In this document: in pieces, positions 36,372 through 47,420 of the stretch | Layout of the letters: every line of letters begins with the position of its first letter | Numbering within the stretch: position 1 is the stretch's first letter | Assembly: GCA_030704615.1 (NCBI GenBank) | Contig: CM060732.1 | Coordinates: 50,945,053 to 51,009,052, forward strand | Source: Takakia lepidozioides | Lineage: Eukaryota > Streptophyta > Takakiopsida > Takakiales > Takakiaceae | Reading direction: 5' to 3' | DNA: 64,000 nt | Translations under genes and position numbers: made by a program | Notes under the pieces: generated by a model | What the model was told of the DNA's origin: nothing | The model's database searches: none | Seen by the model: only the letters and a program-made list of their open reading frames with translations

Positions 36372-36566
36372 TACCCAGTAGCAAACAACCAACATGTAGC
36401 CTAGTGGTAAGGGCATATACCCTCTTACGAGTGGTTGTGGGTTCAAACCACCATGTTGGTTGTTACGAAGGTGTCCACTTTCCTACCAGAAGGCAGTAGC
36501 CCTTCTGGGTCAAGTGACACCATAAGTTACGTTTGCTTCGGCAATGCGTCCACCTTACCCAGTAGC
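36372..36566 (+). mobile_element. tRNA-derived SINE with 11-bp TSD
   Basis: SINE body at 36383-36555, flanked by the perfect 11-bp direct repeat TACCCAGTAGC (36372-36382 and 36556-36566). The tRNA-like head has an A box (TAGCCTAGTGGTAAGGGC) and a B box (GGTTCAAACC). A perfect 13-bp stem, AACAACCAACATG/CATGTTGGTTGTT, extends the acceptor stem. Removing the body restores the reading frame of Gypsy-1 across the site. A related copy is at 50769-50930. Confidence 0.88.
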
Positions 36567-36769
36567 TTATCATGGGGAGACTCAGGAGTTGGAATCTGAG
36601 TTTACCTCTAAAGCTGAAGGAGGGACAACTGACACCGATAGTGATTTTCAAGTCCTACCATTGTCGTCTAAGCATATACGTAGCCAACAGATCTACCAAT
36701 GTGCTAATCTAGGGGAGTATCCCTAGCATGGTGATTTTGATAGTGACTCTGATGATGTTATTTTGCGAT

Positions 36770-37254
36770 GGGAGGAAGCCTGTAGATGCATATATTGGTA
36801 CATTTTTCTTTTCAGATTGTTTTTTATCATAAGACAATCAGTTTCGGCATTGTACGGCCAAAACAGGTTAGTTTGTTCGTTGTCTGGAAATCGTTGGTAA
36901 AGCACGTAGGAAATTAGACAGTGTCTGCGACGACCATGGAGTGGAACTATGGCGTCAAGATGACCGTAGGAAGCTGCATGGACAGCAGATTAGGCTGCCA
37001 ATTCGGTATCAGTAACAGCAAGGTAATCATGTTCGAACAATACAAGACGAATGTTTCAGTCCCAGATTGCGATCTCTCTATTCTCTCGCCTTTCAAGTCC
37101 AGTAGGAACACACGGCGAGGAGCATGGCAATTGGAAGAAACAAATTGTACAACGATGAATTATCGCAACAAAACAAATGGCTGCATCGGAGCGACAGCAA
37201 GTCATGACGACTTCAATCGGCGAAGCGTGGGCTTGTTAGCAGTGCGGGACAACA
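36770..37254. other. No gene recognised
   Basis: A short frame at 36921-37262 has no recognisable domain. This is the junction between the Gypsy-1 and Gypsy-2 remnants. Confidence 0.35.
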
Positions 37255-38040
37255 GGAGATAGTCACCTTATTCAGAGCCCTGTAATCGACACACATCCGC
37301 ATCGACCCATCCTTCTTGTCTGCGAATAGCACCGGGGCTCCGTAAGGTGACTTACTCGGATGTACCCCTTTGACATTAGATCCTTGAGCTGGGCCTTCAG
37401 CTCGACCAACTCTCTGTGGCTCAACCGGTAGGGCACCTCGGTAGGCGGCTCCAATCCCGGTATCACCTCTATCTTGTGATCAACTCCTCTTCGCGGTGGC
37501 AAGCCACTTGGTAACTCCAGCATCACATCCTGGTATTTCTCCAGGATCCCCTTGATCCAATCTGGGCTAGGCTCTCTCTGACGTAAAGCAAAAACTGGGG
37601 CTCGTGTGGCTCCTCCACTGCCCACTCATTTGCTATCAGCAGGTTTATTCGTCCTCCCACTCGGTTTGGCGTTTCTGACACCCGTAAAACTTCGCCACCA
37701 TTCCCACACGGTAGCGTAACTATTCTCTTGCGGCCATCTATGACCGCTCCGGATTTGCTCAAAAATGTCATCCCCAAAATGAGATCCACTCCATCGATCT
37801 CGCAAATGATGAAGTTCTCACGTCCCTCCCAACTCCCCAGCTGAAGAGGAACATCGAACGCCAACCTCGTCGCCAGTTGTGGTTCTCCTTTAGCAGAACG
37901 CACTTCAATAGAGGCCCCCACATCACTTGACGGGAGCCCCAGCTTCCGTGCCGTTGCCGGTGTCATGAAGGAGTGTAACGCTCATGTGTCCACCAACAAC
38001 GACACGTTAGTTTCGGAAATTATCCCACTCACGAACATTA
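37255..38040 (-). mobile_element. Gypsy-2: protease-RT fragment of a Ty3/Gypsy element
   Basis: Minus strand. Protease: VSLLVDT-stop-ALHSFMTP at ~38010-37960, so the catalytic D-T-G-A has a TGA where Gly belongs, then IICEIDGVDLILGMTFLSKS (37805-37745). A linker leads to the start of reverse transcriptase ([20 protein letters not shown] ... [13 protein letters not shown], 37490-37350), then [20 protein letters not shown] after a frame change. The fragment is cut after ALNKVTIS at ~37255, so the catalytic RT core is missing. Confidence 0.8.
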
Positions 38041-38249
38041 ACTGACTCTTTTTACGCAAGGGGCCAGTCTTCTGATACAACTGGAAATATTCGATTCCGT
38101 ATACGGCTTACAGCTGGCTGCGAGACTCTTTTCAAACCGAAAAGTCTGTTCGTCTGCACCCCAACTAATGACAACTCGCGCCAACCGGTCATCCATATGG
38201 ACGGATGAAAAGCCAGCTTTCATTTGCCTCTAAGACTTTTCATCCATGT

Positions 38250-39010
38250 TGAATATTAAATTATAGTTCCTCCAAGGATACAATAGTTTAAGGAATATTT
38301 TTCATTAGTTTATTGGACTCAAAACTAGTATAAATGAAGAGCCAAGCCCTCCTTGCTCTTCATCTAACTCATTTGTTTAGTTTCCTCTTGCTTGTTGTTG
38401 TAGTGCTTGTTAGTTCTTGGCTTGAGAAGAGCTAGATCCTAGGGAGTGGAGCTTGAAGCTCCCTAGTAAGGTAGATGGATTGAGAGCTAAGGCAAAGAAG
38501 CCTAGTTCATTTTGGCCTTGAGGGCTTGGGGAATTTGTGAAGGAAGTTATGTGCAAATTCATGTAGAGGAGGATGACTTGAAGACCAGTAGGAGGACCCG
38601 CGTGGACCTAGAGACGAGCACCAAGAAGGGTTGCCTAGAGTACCACCCTTGGGTCATTAGAGCATCTCAAGCACTCACATTGGAATGTTGTCACATCCTC
38701 ACTTCTCCCTTTATGTATGAGAAGCTTGTTGGCTAGCAAGCTTGATCTTGAATATTGAAAATTGATTGAATTGAAACCCTTTGAAGAGGTGGATGTTTTG
38801 TGAATCTATGTTGATTTTTGAGTCATGTTTGACAAGGGGAATACACCATGATGCCAATGGAAGGACTACCATTAAGCTTTTGTTTGCCTTGATAAAAGAG
38901 TGATATTATTATGTCCTTAGTGACTGATTGACACCATATACCAGCTCTGGAAACAGGTACCAGCAGGCTGAAGGTATGTTTTAGGCCACTCTAAGGCCTC
39001 TCTATGAGCT
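38250..39010 (+). repeat. LTR-like promoter/leader segment
   Basis: TATAAATGAAGAGCCAAGCC near 38329 resembles a TATA box followed by a transcription start and a pyrimidine-rich leader (CTTGCTCTTCATC...TTCCTCTTGCTTG). A similar block, TATATAAGAGAGTCAAGGCC, is at 40155. Probably U3/R/U5-type sequence of an LTR element; no coding sequence recognised. Confidence 0.4.
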
Positions 39011-39099
39011 AATTTGACCCCCCCAAGCAAGGCCATGAAGGCCTAGGGGAGGGTAGTGTTTTTCTTTGGGATGGGAGGGTGTTTTTTCTGACTGATAGG

Positions 39100-40690
39100 A
39101 CCTGCCCACCATCGCGAGCAACCCGGGGTACTCGCGGGTGCTGCGCCCCATGGCTAGGCACTAAAGTAAGAGAGCGGGGACGGCGGCCGTGGCTGGCGCC
39201 ACGGCGTACGGGCTGCGGAGGACCCCAATGCTGACTTCCGTTGTACCCCAGCAGAAAGGACATAGCCGCGTGGCCCTGAGGAGCAGGGACGCTCGCGCGT
39301 GCAGAAAGGTGGGACTTTACCCGCCGGATAATACATTTGCCCAGGGATCGGCGGACACTGGCTTTACCCGCGGCAGGGACCGGCGGTTTGCAGCTTGGAC
39401 CGGCCTGCGGCCGAGCCACGCCCTGCCACGTGGGCGGGCGCGGTTACCCTGCGAATACAGTAGGGGTGATATCTTTTTAAGAGGGTTTTTCTAACCTTCT
39501 ACTATTTGCTTTAATTCTTACCCCTTTAAGGGTTGAAGTCCTGGAAGACAGGGCTCCCATGGAGGAAAAATTCTAAGATTTGAAGAGAGCGTAGTCCCAG
39601 AAGGGGGCTTCCATACATGCCAAAGAAGTGGCTCAGAGAGTTTCTAAGTCGTTAGAGAGAGACTGAAACGTTGCGAGACTAGGGAGGAGTAGAAGTACTC
39701 TATCCTTGAATTTCGGCTACAGTGCCAAGTGGTGTCAGGGCCTAAGGTAGGGGATGACCGTTTCCAAAGGGAGGAAATCGCCCCAGGCCCTTTATAGTGT
39801 GAGGAATCAGGCTTGGTCCCACCATATGATTGCTTCAACATGTGAGCATGCATGTTTCGGACTGACGGATGAATTGGCAGGGATGAAATCTGCACGAGTT
39901 TCGTTCATCCGATAGCTGTGGTCGTTCCCCGCGGCAAGGAATGGTTCTTGGGGCTTCCTGGACTGTAATCTGGTTCTCAAAGGGTTCCGCAGGTCCATTC
40001 TAGGTTCCAAAGGCATTTTTAGAATCCCCACGTGACAATCGTGACCGTCGATCAAATAGGACCCTCATGAATGAGCCCAATAGATTTGACTAAACTATTA
40101 TTATTACTTATTATTTTAATGAGTATTTTTATTATTTTATTAGGACCAAAGTAGTATATAAGAGAGTCAAGGCCCCCTTGCTTCTCACTTGTGCTTTTCT
40201 CTTGCTTCGTTTGTTGCTTTGTTTATTTCATGGGAGCTAGAGTTGGAATCTAGCCCATTTTTACTCGAGGAGCGTAAGTCCTAGCAAGTAGGAGCTCGGT
40301 CTTGCTAGTAGGAAGAGCCTTATTTCGTGGGAGCTAGAGTTGGATTCTAGCCCCACATATTGTAGGCCATTGAGCCATTTGACGTGCTATGAAACTCGGA
40401 TTTGTTTGGGAGAAGGCTTGGTGGAAGGTCTAAAATTCAGATCTGATTGTTGTCTTGTTGATTTGTATTTGTGTGAGCCAAGAGGGCCTTGGTCACAACT
40501 GGGGGAGTGCGTGAGGGCCCCGGACTCCTGTCCTAGAAAAGAGGAAGAGAGTTCAATTGTTTTAATCTCGAAAGGTTTGAAGCTATAAATTTTATTTTGT
40601 TTTGTTCTAACTAGCAAGAGGCTAGCTAGGTTGTTGTCCATAAGGGACAGCAGATCAATTATAGGCCAAAGGCCGAAGGATACCGCTAAC
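39100..40690 (+). repeat. LTR-like repeat, copy 1
   Basis: Related in sequence and order to 40900-42190. Shared landmarks: a GC-rich start with CCACGTGG-like words; TTTTAAGAGGG...ACTATTTG...TTAATTC...CCCTTTAAGGGT; ACAGTG(C/T)CAAG...GGGGATGAC(C/T)GTTTCCA; and (T/G)GGCCCCACCATA. Includes a TATATAAGAG promoter-like box near 40155. No coding sequence. The two copies are divergent, so this is an old direct duplication or two related LTRs. Confidence 0.5.
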
Positions 40691-40899
40691 ACCTCCCCAA
40701 GAGGAAGGCATTAAGCCTTGGACTAGGGGGCTGGTTTTCTTTTTTGTTGTTTGTTTTGTTTATTTTGTTGTTGATCAGGCCTGGCCCCCTCCACCATAGC
40801 CCGGGTAGGGAGTGGGAGGTAGTGGAATAGCCGAGGTCAACCATCAATAGCCGGCGGTCAACCAACTTGAGGCGCCGCTGGCGCTGTTCTCCGCACAGG

Positions 40900-42190
40900 G
40901 CCCGAAAAGAGGAGTTTACTACAGTAGTGCACGGCAGGGAAAGCGGGGCTCGGACAACCACGTGCTGAATATTTTTGAGTTCACGGACTGACCGCAGGGC
41001 GGCGCCCGCGGGCCTGCCATCGCAGTAGGCCGCGGGGCCTGGCGCATCGCCATGTGGCGGTCCCCGTCACGTTTTACCCCACGACCGCAGTCGTGGGTTT
41101 TAAGAGGGAGTTTTCTCACCCTAGACTATTTGAATTAATTCAGACACCCTTAAAGGGTATTGTGGGCATTCTGGCTTGTTAGGAGGTAGAAAAATTCCGC
41201 GCTTGAGGGGAAAAGGAAACCCGAGAAGAGGCGATCGAGCCTAGCCAGAGGTGGGCATACGCATCCCACCAAGTTGAGCGGGGCAGGAGGAAGTAGCTAG
41301 AGACAGGGGTGGCTCGAAAGTACACTAACCGGGTTCCACGGCTACAGTGTCAAGACGTGTCAGTCAACCGCGGAGGGGATGACTGTTTCCAGTGAGGGGA
41401 ATGCGCTGGGCACCCCTTAGTTTAAACATATATAGGACGAAATAGTCCTTGGCCCCACCATAGGTTGTATTTGCGCCCCAAGCGGTCATGATTTGAGGAA
41501 CTAACGGATGTAACAGGGGGCTTCATTAGACAGATTCTGTACATCCACAACAGGGCAACAGTTCCCAGTAACGGGGAACCTGCTTCTGGACTAGCTCTGA
41601 CGTTCTCGGACGTTCTCGGATGTTCCCTGATGTTCCCGAGGGGTCCCGCGATCTGATAGGGGCGATTTTAGCATCGTTGGTCTTCCCCCACGACATTCTT
41701 CCTGAACAGGTATTTTTTTTCGGATTTTTTAATTTATAGATATTTTCCTAATTTTCTTGAGGAGGAAATTTCCATATAAGAATTAGGACTTTTGATTGAA
41801 CTTTTTGAACGTATAAGAACTTGAGTGATTAAAGGGTGAATTGATTGACCCTTTTAACTTATTAAAGCTTGCATAGCTTAGTAACTCTCCTCAAGCTAAA
41901 GATAGGAAAGGGACAAATTTAGCCCTTCTTGGGGAGAGCTTGGCTCAAGCCCCGGAAAGGAGGGGCATTGGGAGAGTGAAGTGGAGTCCTCTCCTCCCTG
42001 GGTTCGGGAGGTGCTTTGTGAAGCGGTAAGATAGACCCTGGCTATAAGCGGTCTGGGAACCCAGGCAGTAGATGTTAGCAATAAACAAGACTTGGAAGGT
42101 AGTTATGTTTAAAAGAAAAATCTAAAACCATAAACAAACCGTAGGACTAGAACACGCAAATTGCCCTGTAGAGGAAAGCATCTGAGCTTC
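40900..42190 (+). repeat. LTR-like repeat, copy 2
   Basis: Diverged direct copy of 39100-40690, with the same ordered landmarks. It contains tandem ACGTTCTCGGACGTTCTCGG at 41602-41635 and GATGTTCCC variants. No gene recognised. Confidence 0.45.
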
Positions 42191-42350
42191 TCTTTGCTGG
42201 TAGGATATTAGAATTGATAGTTTAGGCCCCCATACATCCGCGAACCCTGCACTAACCGCAGCCAGGTAGTCAGTTCGTTGAGCCCAGCCTTACACCATGA
42301 CTTACCACGACCCCACTAGGCTAGTATGTTATCGCCCTGACCGCGCGCGT

Positions 42351-43500
42351 CTAGGGCTCGTCATCCACCATGCAGCCAAAGTGCTTTACTGTCAGAGTGA
42401 CACCATGATCTTGACTAAGGGAATCGAAGCAGTGTCTTCCTTCATCCAGTAGGCCAATGTGGCTGCATGCAGATAGAACACATATAAAGGTGATATTGTC
42501 CGGCTTCAAACCGTTCTTTTGCATTCCTTCAAATAGTTGCAAGACCTCCCTATGACAACCACGTTGGGCATATCCTGCAATCATCGTGTTCCACGACACC
42601 ACATTTCGTTCAGCCTGCACATTGTCAAATACTCCCTTTGCATCCTCAATGCACCCACATTTCGCATACATGTCCACCAGGGCAGTGTCCAGAATGACAT
42701 TTGGTACAATTCCAGCTTTGATGATGTCACTGTGCACCTCTTTGGGCCCTTTCCAGGGCTGCTAGGCTTGCACAAGCATTGCAAACGCACACAAACGTGA
42801 TGTGGTTGTGCTTCACCCCTTCCCCCATCATTTGCTCATAGGTCTCCAAGGCCCCGTGCCCCTGCTGTGTATACCCTGCAAGCACGTGCACTCCACGACA
42901 CCACATCTCATTTAGCCATAGTATTGAACACTCGCTCCGCATCCTCAATGCTCCCATATTTGGCATATATGTCCACAAGGGCAGCGTCCAGAATCACATC
43001 TGGTACAATTCAGATTGACATGCAACCATGGTTCTTTGCCCTTTTCCAGGGCTACCAGGTTTGCACACAAACGTTATGTGGTTGGGCTTCATCCATTCCC
43101 CCCTCATTTGCTCATAGGTCTCCAAAGCCTCCATCCATACCCCTGTTGTGCACATCCTGCAAGCATCGCGCTTTCCATGACACCATATCTCGTCCAGCCA
43201 TAGTGTTGAACATTCCCTCCGCACTCTCAATGTTCCTACATTTGGCATACATGTCCACAAAGGTATTGTTTAGAATCACATCTAGTACAATTCCAGCTTT
43301 TGCGATGCAACCATGCACTTCTTTGCCCTTTTCCAGGGGCTGCCAGGCATGCACACAGACTGCAAACGCACACAAACATGATGTGCCTTCACCCCTTCCC
43401 CATCATTTGCTCATAGGTCTCCAATGCCTCCATCTCGCGCCCCTATTGTGCATACTTTGCAATCCATGACACCACATCTCATTTAGCCATAGTGTTGAAC
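42351..43500 (-). pseudogene. PPR protein pseudogene with internally duplicated repeats
   Basis: Pentatricopeptide-repeat remnants on the minus strand. The best part (42737-42351) reads LDTALVDMYAKCGCIEDAKG ... NVVSWNTMIAGYAQRG ... GLKPDNITFICVLSACSHIG, typical of PLS-class plant PPR proteins that act in organelle RNA editing. Upstream, three more degenerate blocks repeat the themes ALETYEQMRGEWMKPNHITF, LVDIYAKYGSIEDA and KEVHGCIAKAGIVLDVILNN, separated by frameshifts and stops. No start codon or E/DYW terminus is intact. Confidence 0.8.
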
Positions 43501-43559
43501 ATCTCCTTTGCATTCTCAATGCATTCACATTTGACATACATGTTCACCAGGGTAGTGTT

Positions 43560-44672
43560 CAGAATGACATCTGGTAATCTGACAGACATTCACCTTTTTG
43601 CCTCGATTGTCCCACCATTGGCTGTGATCATAGAAGTATTCATCCCACAACTTCTCCTCATCTATGTTACGTGTTTTTGGATACTTTCCTGTTGTCACAC
43701 CGGCAGTACTATGTCGAAGTCACTCCAAACTACCAAAGGTTCACTCAATCAGCTAACTTGCAGAATTCAACATGGAAATGTAGGGCTGATTCTGATAAGA
43801 GTGGAAAACAAGGTGAAATGTGTTGAAGAAGCTGTCTTCTCCTCATGTTATCTGTTTTTGGATACTTTCCTGCTGCCACATCGGCAGTAACTTGTCAAAG
43901 TCACTCCTAACCACCATAGATCCACCTAACGAACTAACTTACAGAGTTCAATATGCATCTCAGGGCCGAGTCTGATGAGAGGGTAAAACAGGCAGAAATA
44001 GGTTGAAGAAGAAGGTGCCCTCACCACATTGTCCTGACCTTGTGTCATGACCCATAGAGGATTTGACCGAACATCAACCCTAAAGAACCTCTTATGTGTG
44101 CAGCTTGTGTCTGCTGCGTCCAGAATGACATCTAGTAATCTGCAGGCATTCACCTTTTTGCCTCGTTTGTCCCACCATAGGCTGGGGTCAGAAAAGTATT
44201 CATCCTACAGCATCTCCTCATCTCTGTTTACCTGTTTTTTTAGATTTCTTGTGTCACATTGGCAGTATCATGTCAACGTCACTCTAAACTACCAAAAGTT
44301 CACCCAACCAGCTAACTTGCAGAATTCAACATGGAAATGTAGGGCCGATTCTGATAAGAGGGGAAAACTGGGTGACATGTGTTGAAGAAGGTGCCTTCTC
44401 CTCAGCTATGTTATTTGTTTTTGGATACTTTCTTGTTGTCCCATGGCAGTAACTTGTCAAAGTCACTCCTAACCACCACAGATGCACCCAACGAGCTAAA
44501 GTACATAATTCAACATGCATCTCAGGGTCGAGTCTAATGAGAGAGGAAAACAGGCAGAAATAGGTCAAAAAAGAAGTTGCCCTCACCATATTGTTCTTGA
44601 CCTTGTGTCATGACCCATGGAGGACTTGACCGACCATCAACCCAAAAGGACCTCTTGTGTGTGCCGCTTGTG
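43560..44672. repeat. Nested tandem duplication, ~561-bp period
   Basis: Unit 1 (43560-44120) and unit 2 (44121-~44672) are direct copies starting CAGAATGACATCT(G/A)GTAATCTG. Each unit holds two diverged ~200-bp sub-copies sharing TTTTTGGATACTTTC, GGCAGTA, GTCAAAGTCACTC and GGAAAACA words. The 5' edge continues directly from PPR-like sequence, so the duplication may derive from flanks or introns of the PPR locus. No coding sequence. Confidence 0.75.
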
Positions 44673-44689
44673 TATGTAGTAAGGTACTA

Positions 44690-46160
44690 TCGGATTTCTC
44701 TGTGAGAATTTCCATACATAGTCTGTATGTGAGGGTATTTAATAAACCCCATTCTGTTCACGCACGTGATAGGTACGTTAAACCTTGGTGCACCCCCCAG
44801 GAGCCTATGTAGCTCCTTGGCTTTTCTTCCACAATATGCACCATCTCATACAGAAGGAATGAACTTGCTCACTTCACCTTCTAGCTCTCCTCAAGCTTGA
44901 ATTTGGAAGCCACACTTGGAAAGCATGCGCCACACATGCGCCACTTGCTTGGTCAACCACTTGCTTCACCAAGAGCAATCCAAGAACTCATAGAACTAGT
45001 AAAAACATTCCCTTCTAACGCCGCCTTTGCTTGCTTGTTTGTCAATCAAATGAAACCCCACTTGGTTTCATTTCACCGTGGATAGAACAACCACTTCTTA
45101 GCTTCTCTTGAACTACTCAATTCTCTTCAAGCTACTCTTGTTGTACTCCTTCTATGGTGTTTCCAACCCAAGCATGTGCCGCTCTTTGGCTTCTCTTTCA
45201 CACCATGAACAACTAGAGCTTGCTCTTGAAACCGTAGTGTCTATCTTCGCCACACACACGATACTTCTCTTGTGATGCAAGAGCTCTTTTCCAAATTCTC
45301 AAACCCTTAGTGCACATACAAGCACTTACCTTGCAAAACCATACAAGCTTTATGACACAGGAACTCTCTCCTTAAGCTCTCCACCTCTGCAAAGTCTTGT
45401 AACTCAAGAGCTCTCTCCTTTAGCTCTGCACTTCTTTCATGCAATGCAAAACACTCTCATTGCAACACCTTGCAAGCCTTGTGAGATACTCGAGTTTTCC
45501 TAGCTCTCTCACTCTTTAGTGTACACCAACACAAGTGCTAAAGCATAAGGTCATCTTCTTGTAGTGATAATGGAAAGTGAACAATGGAAACACTCCACTC
45601 AATCACATAAACTAAGTCAAGCCAATGGCACCTTTGCTAAAGGAATCCACCCTACAAAGCCCTCACCACACTCTCTCTCAATACCTAGACCTATGGAGGT
45701 GGGAGAGGCTCATGGAGGCTCAACTACACTGAAGATGAGCCCTCCTCAACCCTCACAAGGGGAAAACCCATCCCCATGTCCCAAGTGAGGTTTGACACCT
45801 CACTTGGCATGTGAGACCAAATGAAGTCCCAACACACAAAATACAAATATAATTATCCAAAATGTCCTAATTAACGAGAAGTAGGTAATTCAGCTAGTTA
45901 ACCATGATTAAAACCATGACAAGGAAAATGAATGAATCAAAGAAACTCCCTTCATTGAAAATGTATATTTTCTTATTACAAAGGACTACCAAGAAAGATA
46001 TGGATTTTTAGTGTAACTAGAGGTTTAGGGTTTATGGTTTAAGGTTGACTTTAAGGTTGACCTTAGGATTTCGACAACTTAATCTAATCACAATTTGTTT
46101 ATTAAAATGAATTTGCCTTATACGTCCATCGACTTTCTCATTCAATGCATTGCACTTTCA
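44690..46160. other. No gene; CT-rich degenerate repeats
   Basis: 44880-45560 is rich in CTCTC, AAGCTCTCC and CTTGCAA words that recur irregularly, like an LTR leader or simple-sequence region. 45800-46160 is ordinary AT-rich DNA. Confidence 0.35.
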
Positions 46161-46267
46161 TTTTTCAAACTTTACCAAAAAATATTGTGTACTTCTTAAG
46201 GACTACAAATAAGGACTTTCTGAGCCACCGTAGCTTGCTTTCACCCTGTGACAATAACGCAATCTCA

Positions 46268-46747
46268 CTACACCAGTGAGACAAGTTCTTGATCGTGTCC
46301 GCTAAGAATAAGGTGTGATAGACGGGCATAGTACACTCCAAGCTTGTCAATAGCACCAAGCAGGGCCCCCACGGGATTGTCAAGTCGTAGAGATATTGTC
46401 TTTGTCGTTGTCATAGGAGAATGTTGCACCTGTGTGAGCACTCGTACCTGGGCATCATATAGCAAACACTGCTTTGAGGAAAAAAGATGGCTAGTCGAAT
46501 AAGCAGGGGTGCTGGTGATGTGCGGGGGAGTGCATCCCCACACACTATGCAGCTCGGCGGTTGGGCAAATGGTGGGAGTAATGATCCGGAACTTGAGGTT
46601 GAAAAACTTAGCAGAATCTAGCCTGGCGGGCCTTAAAAGAAGCGCTAGAGTCGAGCAGAGCAGAGTGTGATGACATTGAGCTCCAAAGCGGTAGTAGCGT
46701 TGCGCAGCAGTGCTGCGAGCGCGGATCGTGTCCTTGGCGGCGACCAC
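46268..46747 (-). CDS. Unrecognised ORF, 159 codons
   Basis: Open minus-strand frame starting MVAAKDTIRARSTAAQ and ending GHDQELVSLV. It includes the regular segment ISLRLDNPVGALLGAIDKLG. No family recognised and no membrane segments. It could be a genuine fragment of a mobile-element gene or chance. Confidence 0.2.
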   Translation of the reverse strand: MVAAKDTIRARSTAAQRYYRFGAQCHHTLLCSTLALLLRPARLDSAKFFNLKFRIITPTICPTAELHSVWGCTPPHITSTPAYSTSHLFSSKQCLLYDAQVRVLTQVQHSPMTTTKTISLRLDNPVGALLGAIDKLGVYYARLSHLILSGHDQELVSLV

Positions 46748-46873
46748 AACTAAGTCATGCGATGGGCTAAGACGGCTAGACCACTAAAAGGATGTGAAAG
46801 AATACAAAGAATAAGAGATAATATGGCGGATACCTAACTTTTAGACATAACTATGGGACTTAGCTAGTTCTGG

Positions 46874-46905
46874 CGGCGGGAGAGCGGAGCTCCGCGCCCT
46901 CCCGC
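46874..46905. other. GC-rich hairpin
   Basis: GCGGGAG-A-GCGGAGCTCCGC-GC-CTCCCGC forms a near-perfect inverted repeat centred on the 12-bp palindrome GCGGAGCTCCGC, isolated in AT-rich surroundings. No T-tract follows. Confidence 0.5.
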
Positions 46906-47420
46906 ACTCTACTTCTAGGTGAATTGATTCTTAGTTCCATACGCTTGTTAGTTTGTAGTTGTCAATTATTTCTTTTTACATGTAACTGATCCTGACTTGT
47001 TTAGTACATTCAACTACAGGAAGCAAACTAGTACAATTGTGACAATAAAATAATAAGGTCCTTTCCATGAGGCAAGACCGTAGTGGCATTATTGTTCCAC
47101 CAATTCCGAAAGTGAAGATGGTTCAAAAAATGCCATAGATTACATATTTTGATTAGTTTACCTCCTTACGTAATACGTTTATGTGATCCTTCATGGAGAT
47201 TCAAGTCGTTGAGCACTAAGTTGGTTTGTCAACTGGAACCTACTAAATGTATCAATATTGGTGTGTTTGCTACTAGCCATATGGACAATTATGAAAAATT
47301 AGCTCATGTTATTTGCTTAGTTTCACTTTATGTGTTCTAATGTAGATCATATAGTTTTGCATCAGATTAATTGCATTGTTATAACATGTCAAATTATTTA
47401 TAATCAGATACATTTTACCC

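Larger units (their letters stand above)
33790..36760 (+). mobile_element. Gypsy-1: Ty3/Gypsy gag-protease region, nested insertions
   Basis: Plus-strand LTR-retrotransposon remnant. Gag zinc knuckles: CGYCGKAGHVILHC at ~33835, a second damaged CYRCHEIG... near 34225, and CGRCGGQGHIAEQC near 34315 (CX2CX4HX4C). After the CACTA insertion the gag tail resumes at 35372. Protease-type sequence with IDGGSSVNLMSSYT (active-site Asp with Gly following) is at 36050-36085, then ILLGRPWLFQSKAKNDWG at 36270-36320. The frame is cut by a SINE at 36383-36555 and continues after it (AYHGETQELESEF). No reverse transcriptase follows, and LTRs were not located. Confidence 0.75.

Noticed and set aside
36383-36460. 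Functional tRNA gene
   Set aside because: A and B boxes are present, but the anticodon arm and T stem are imperfect, the acceptor stem is 13 bp, and the segment continues into a SINE body flanked by a TSD.
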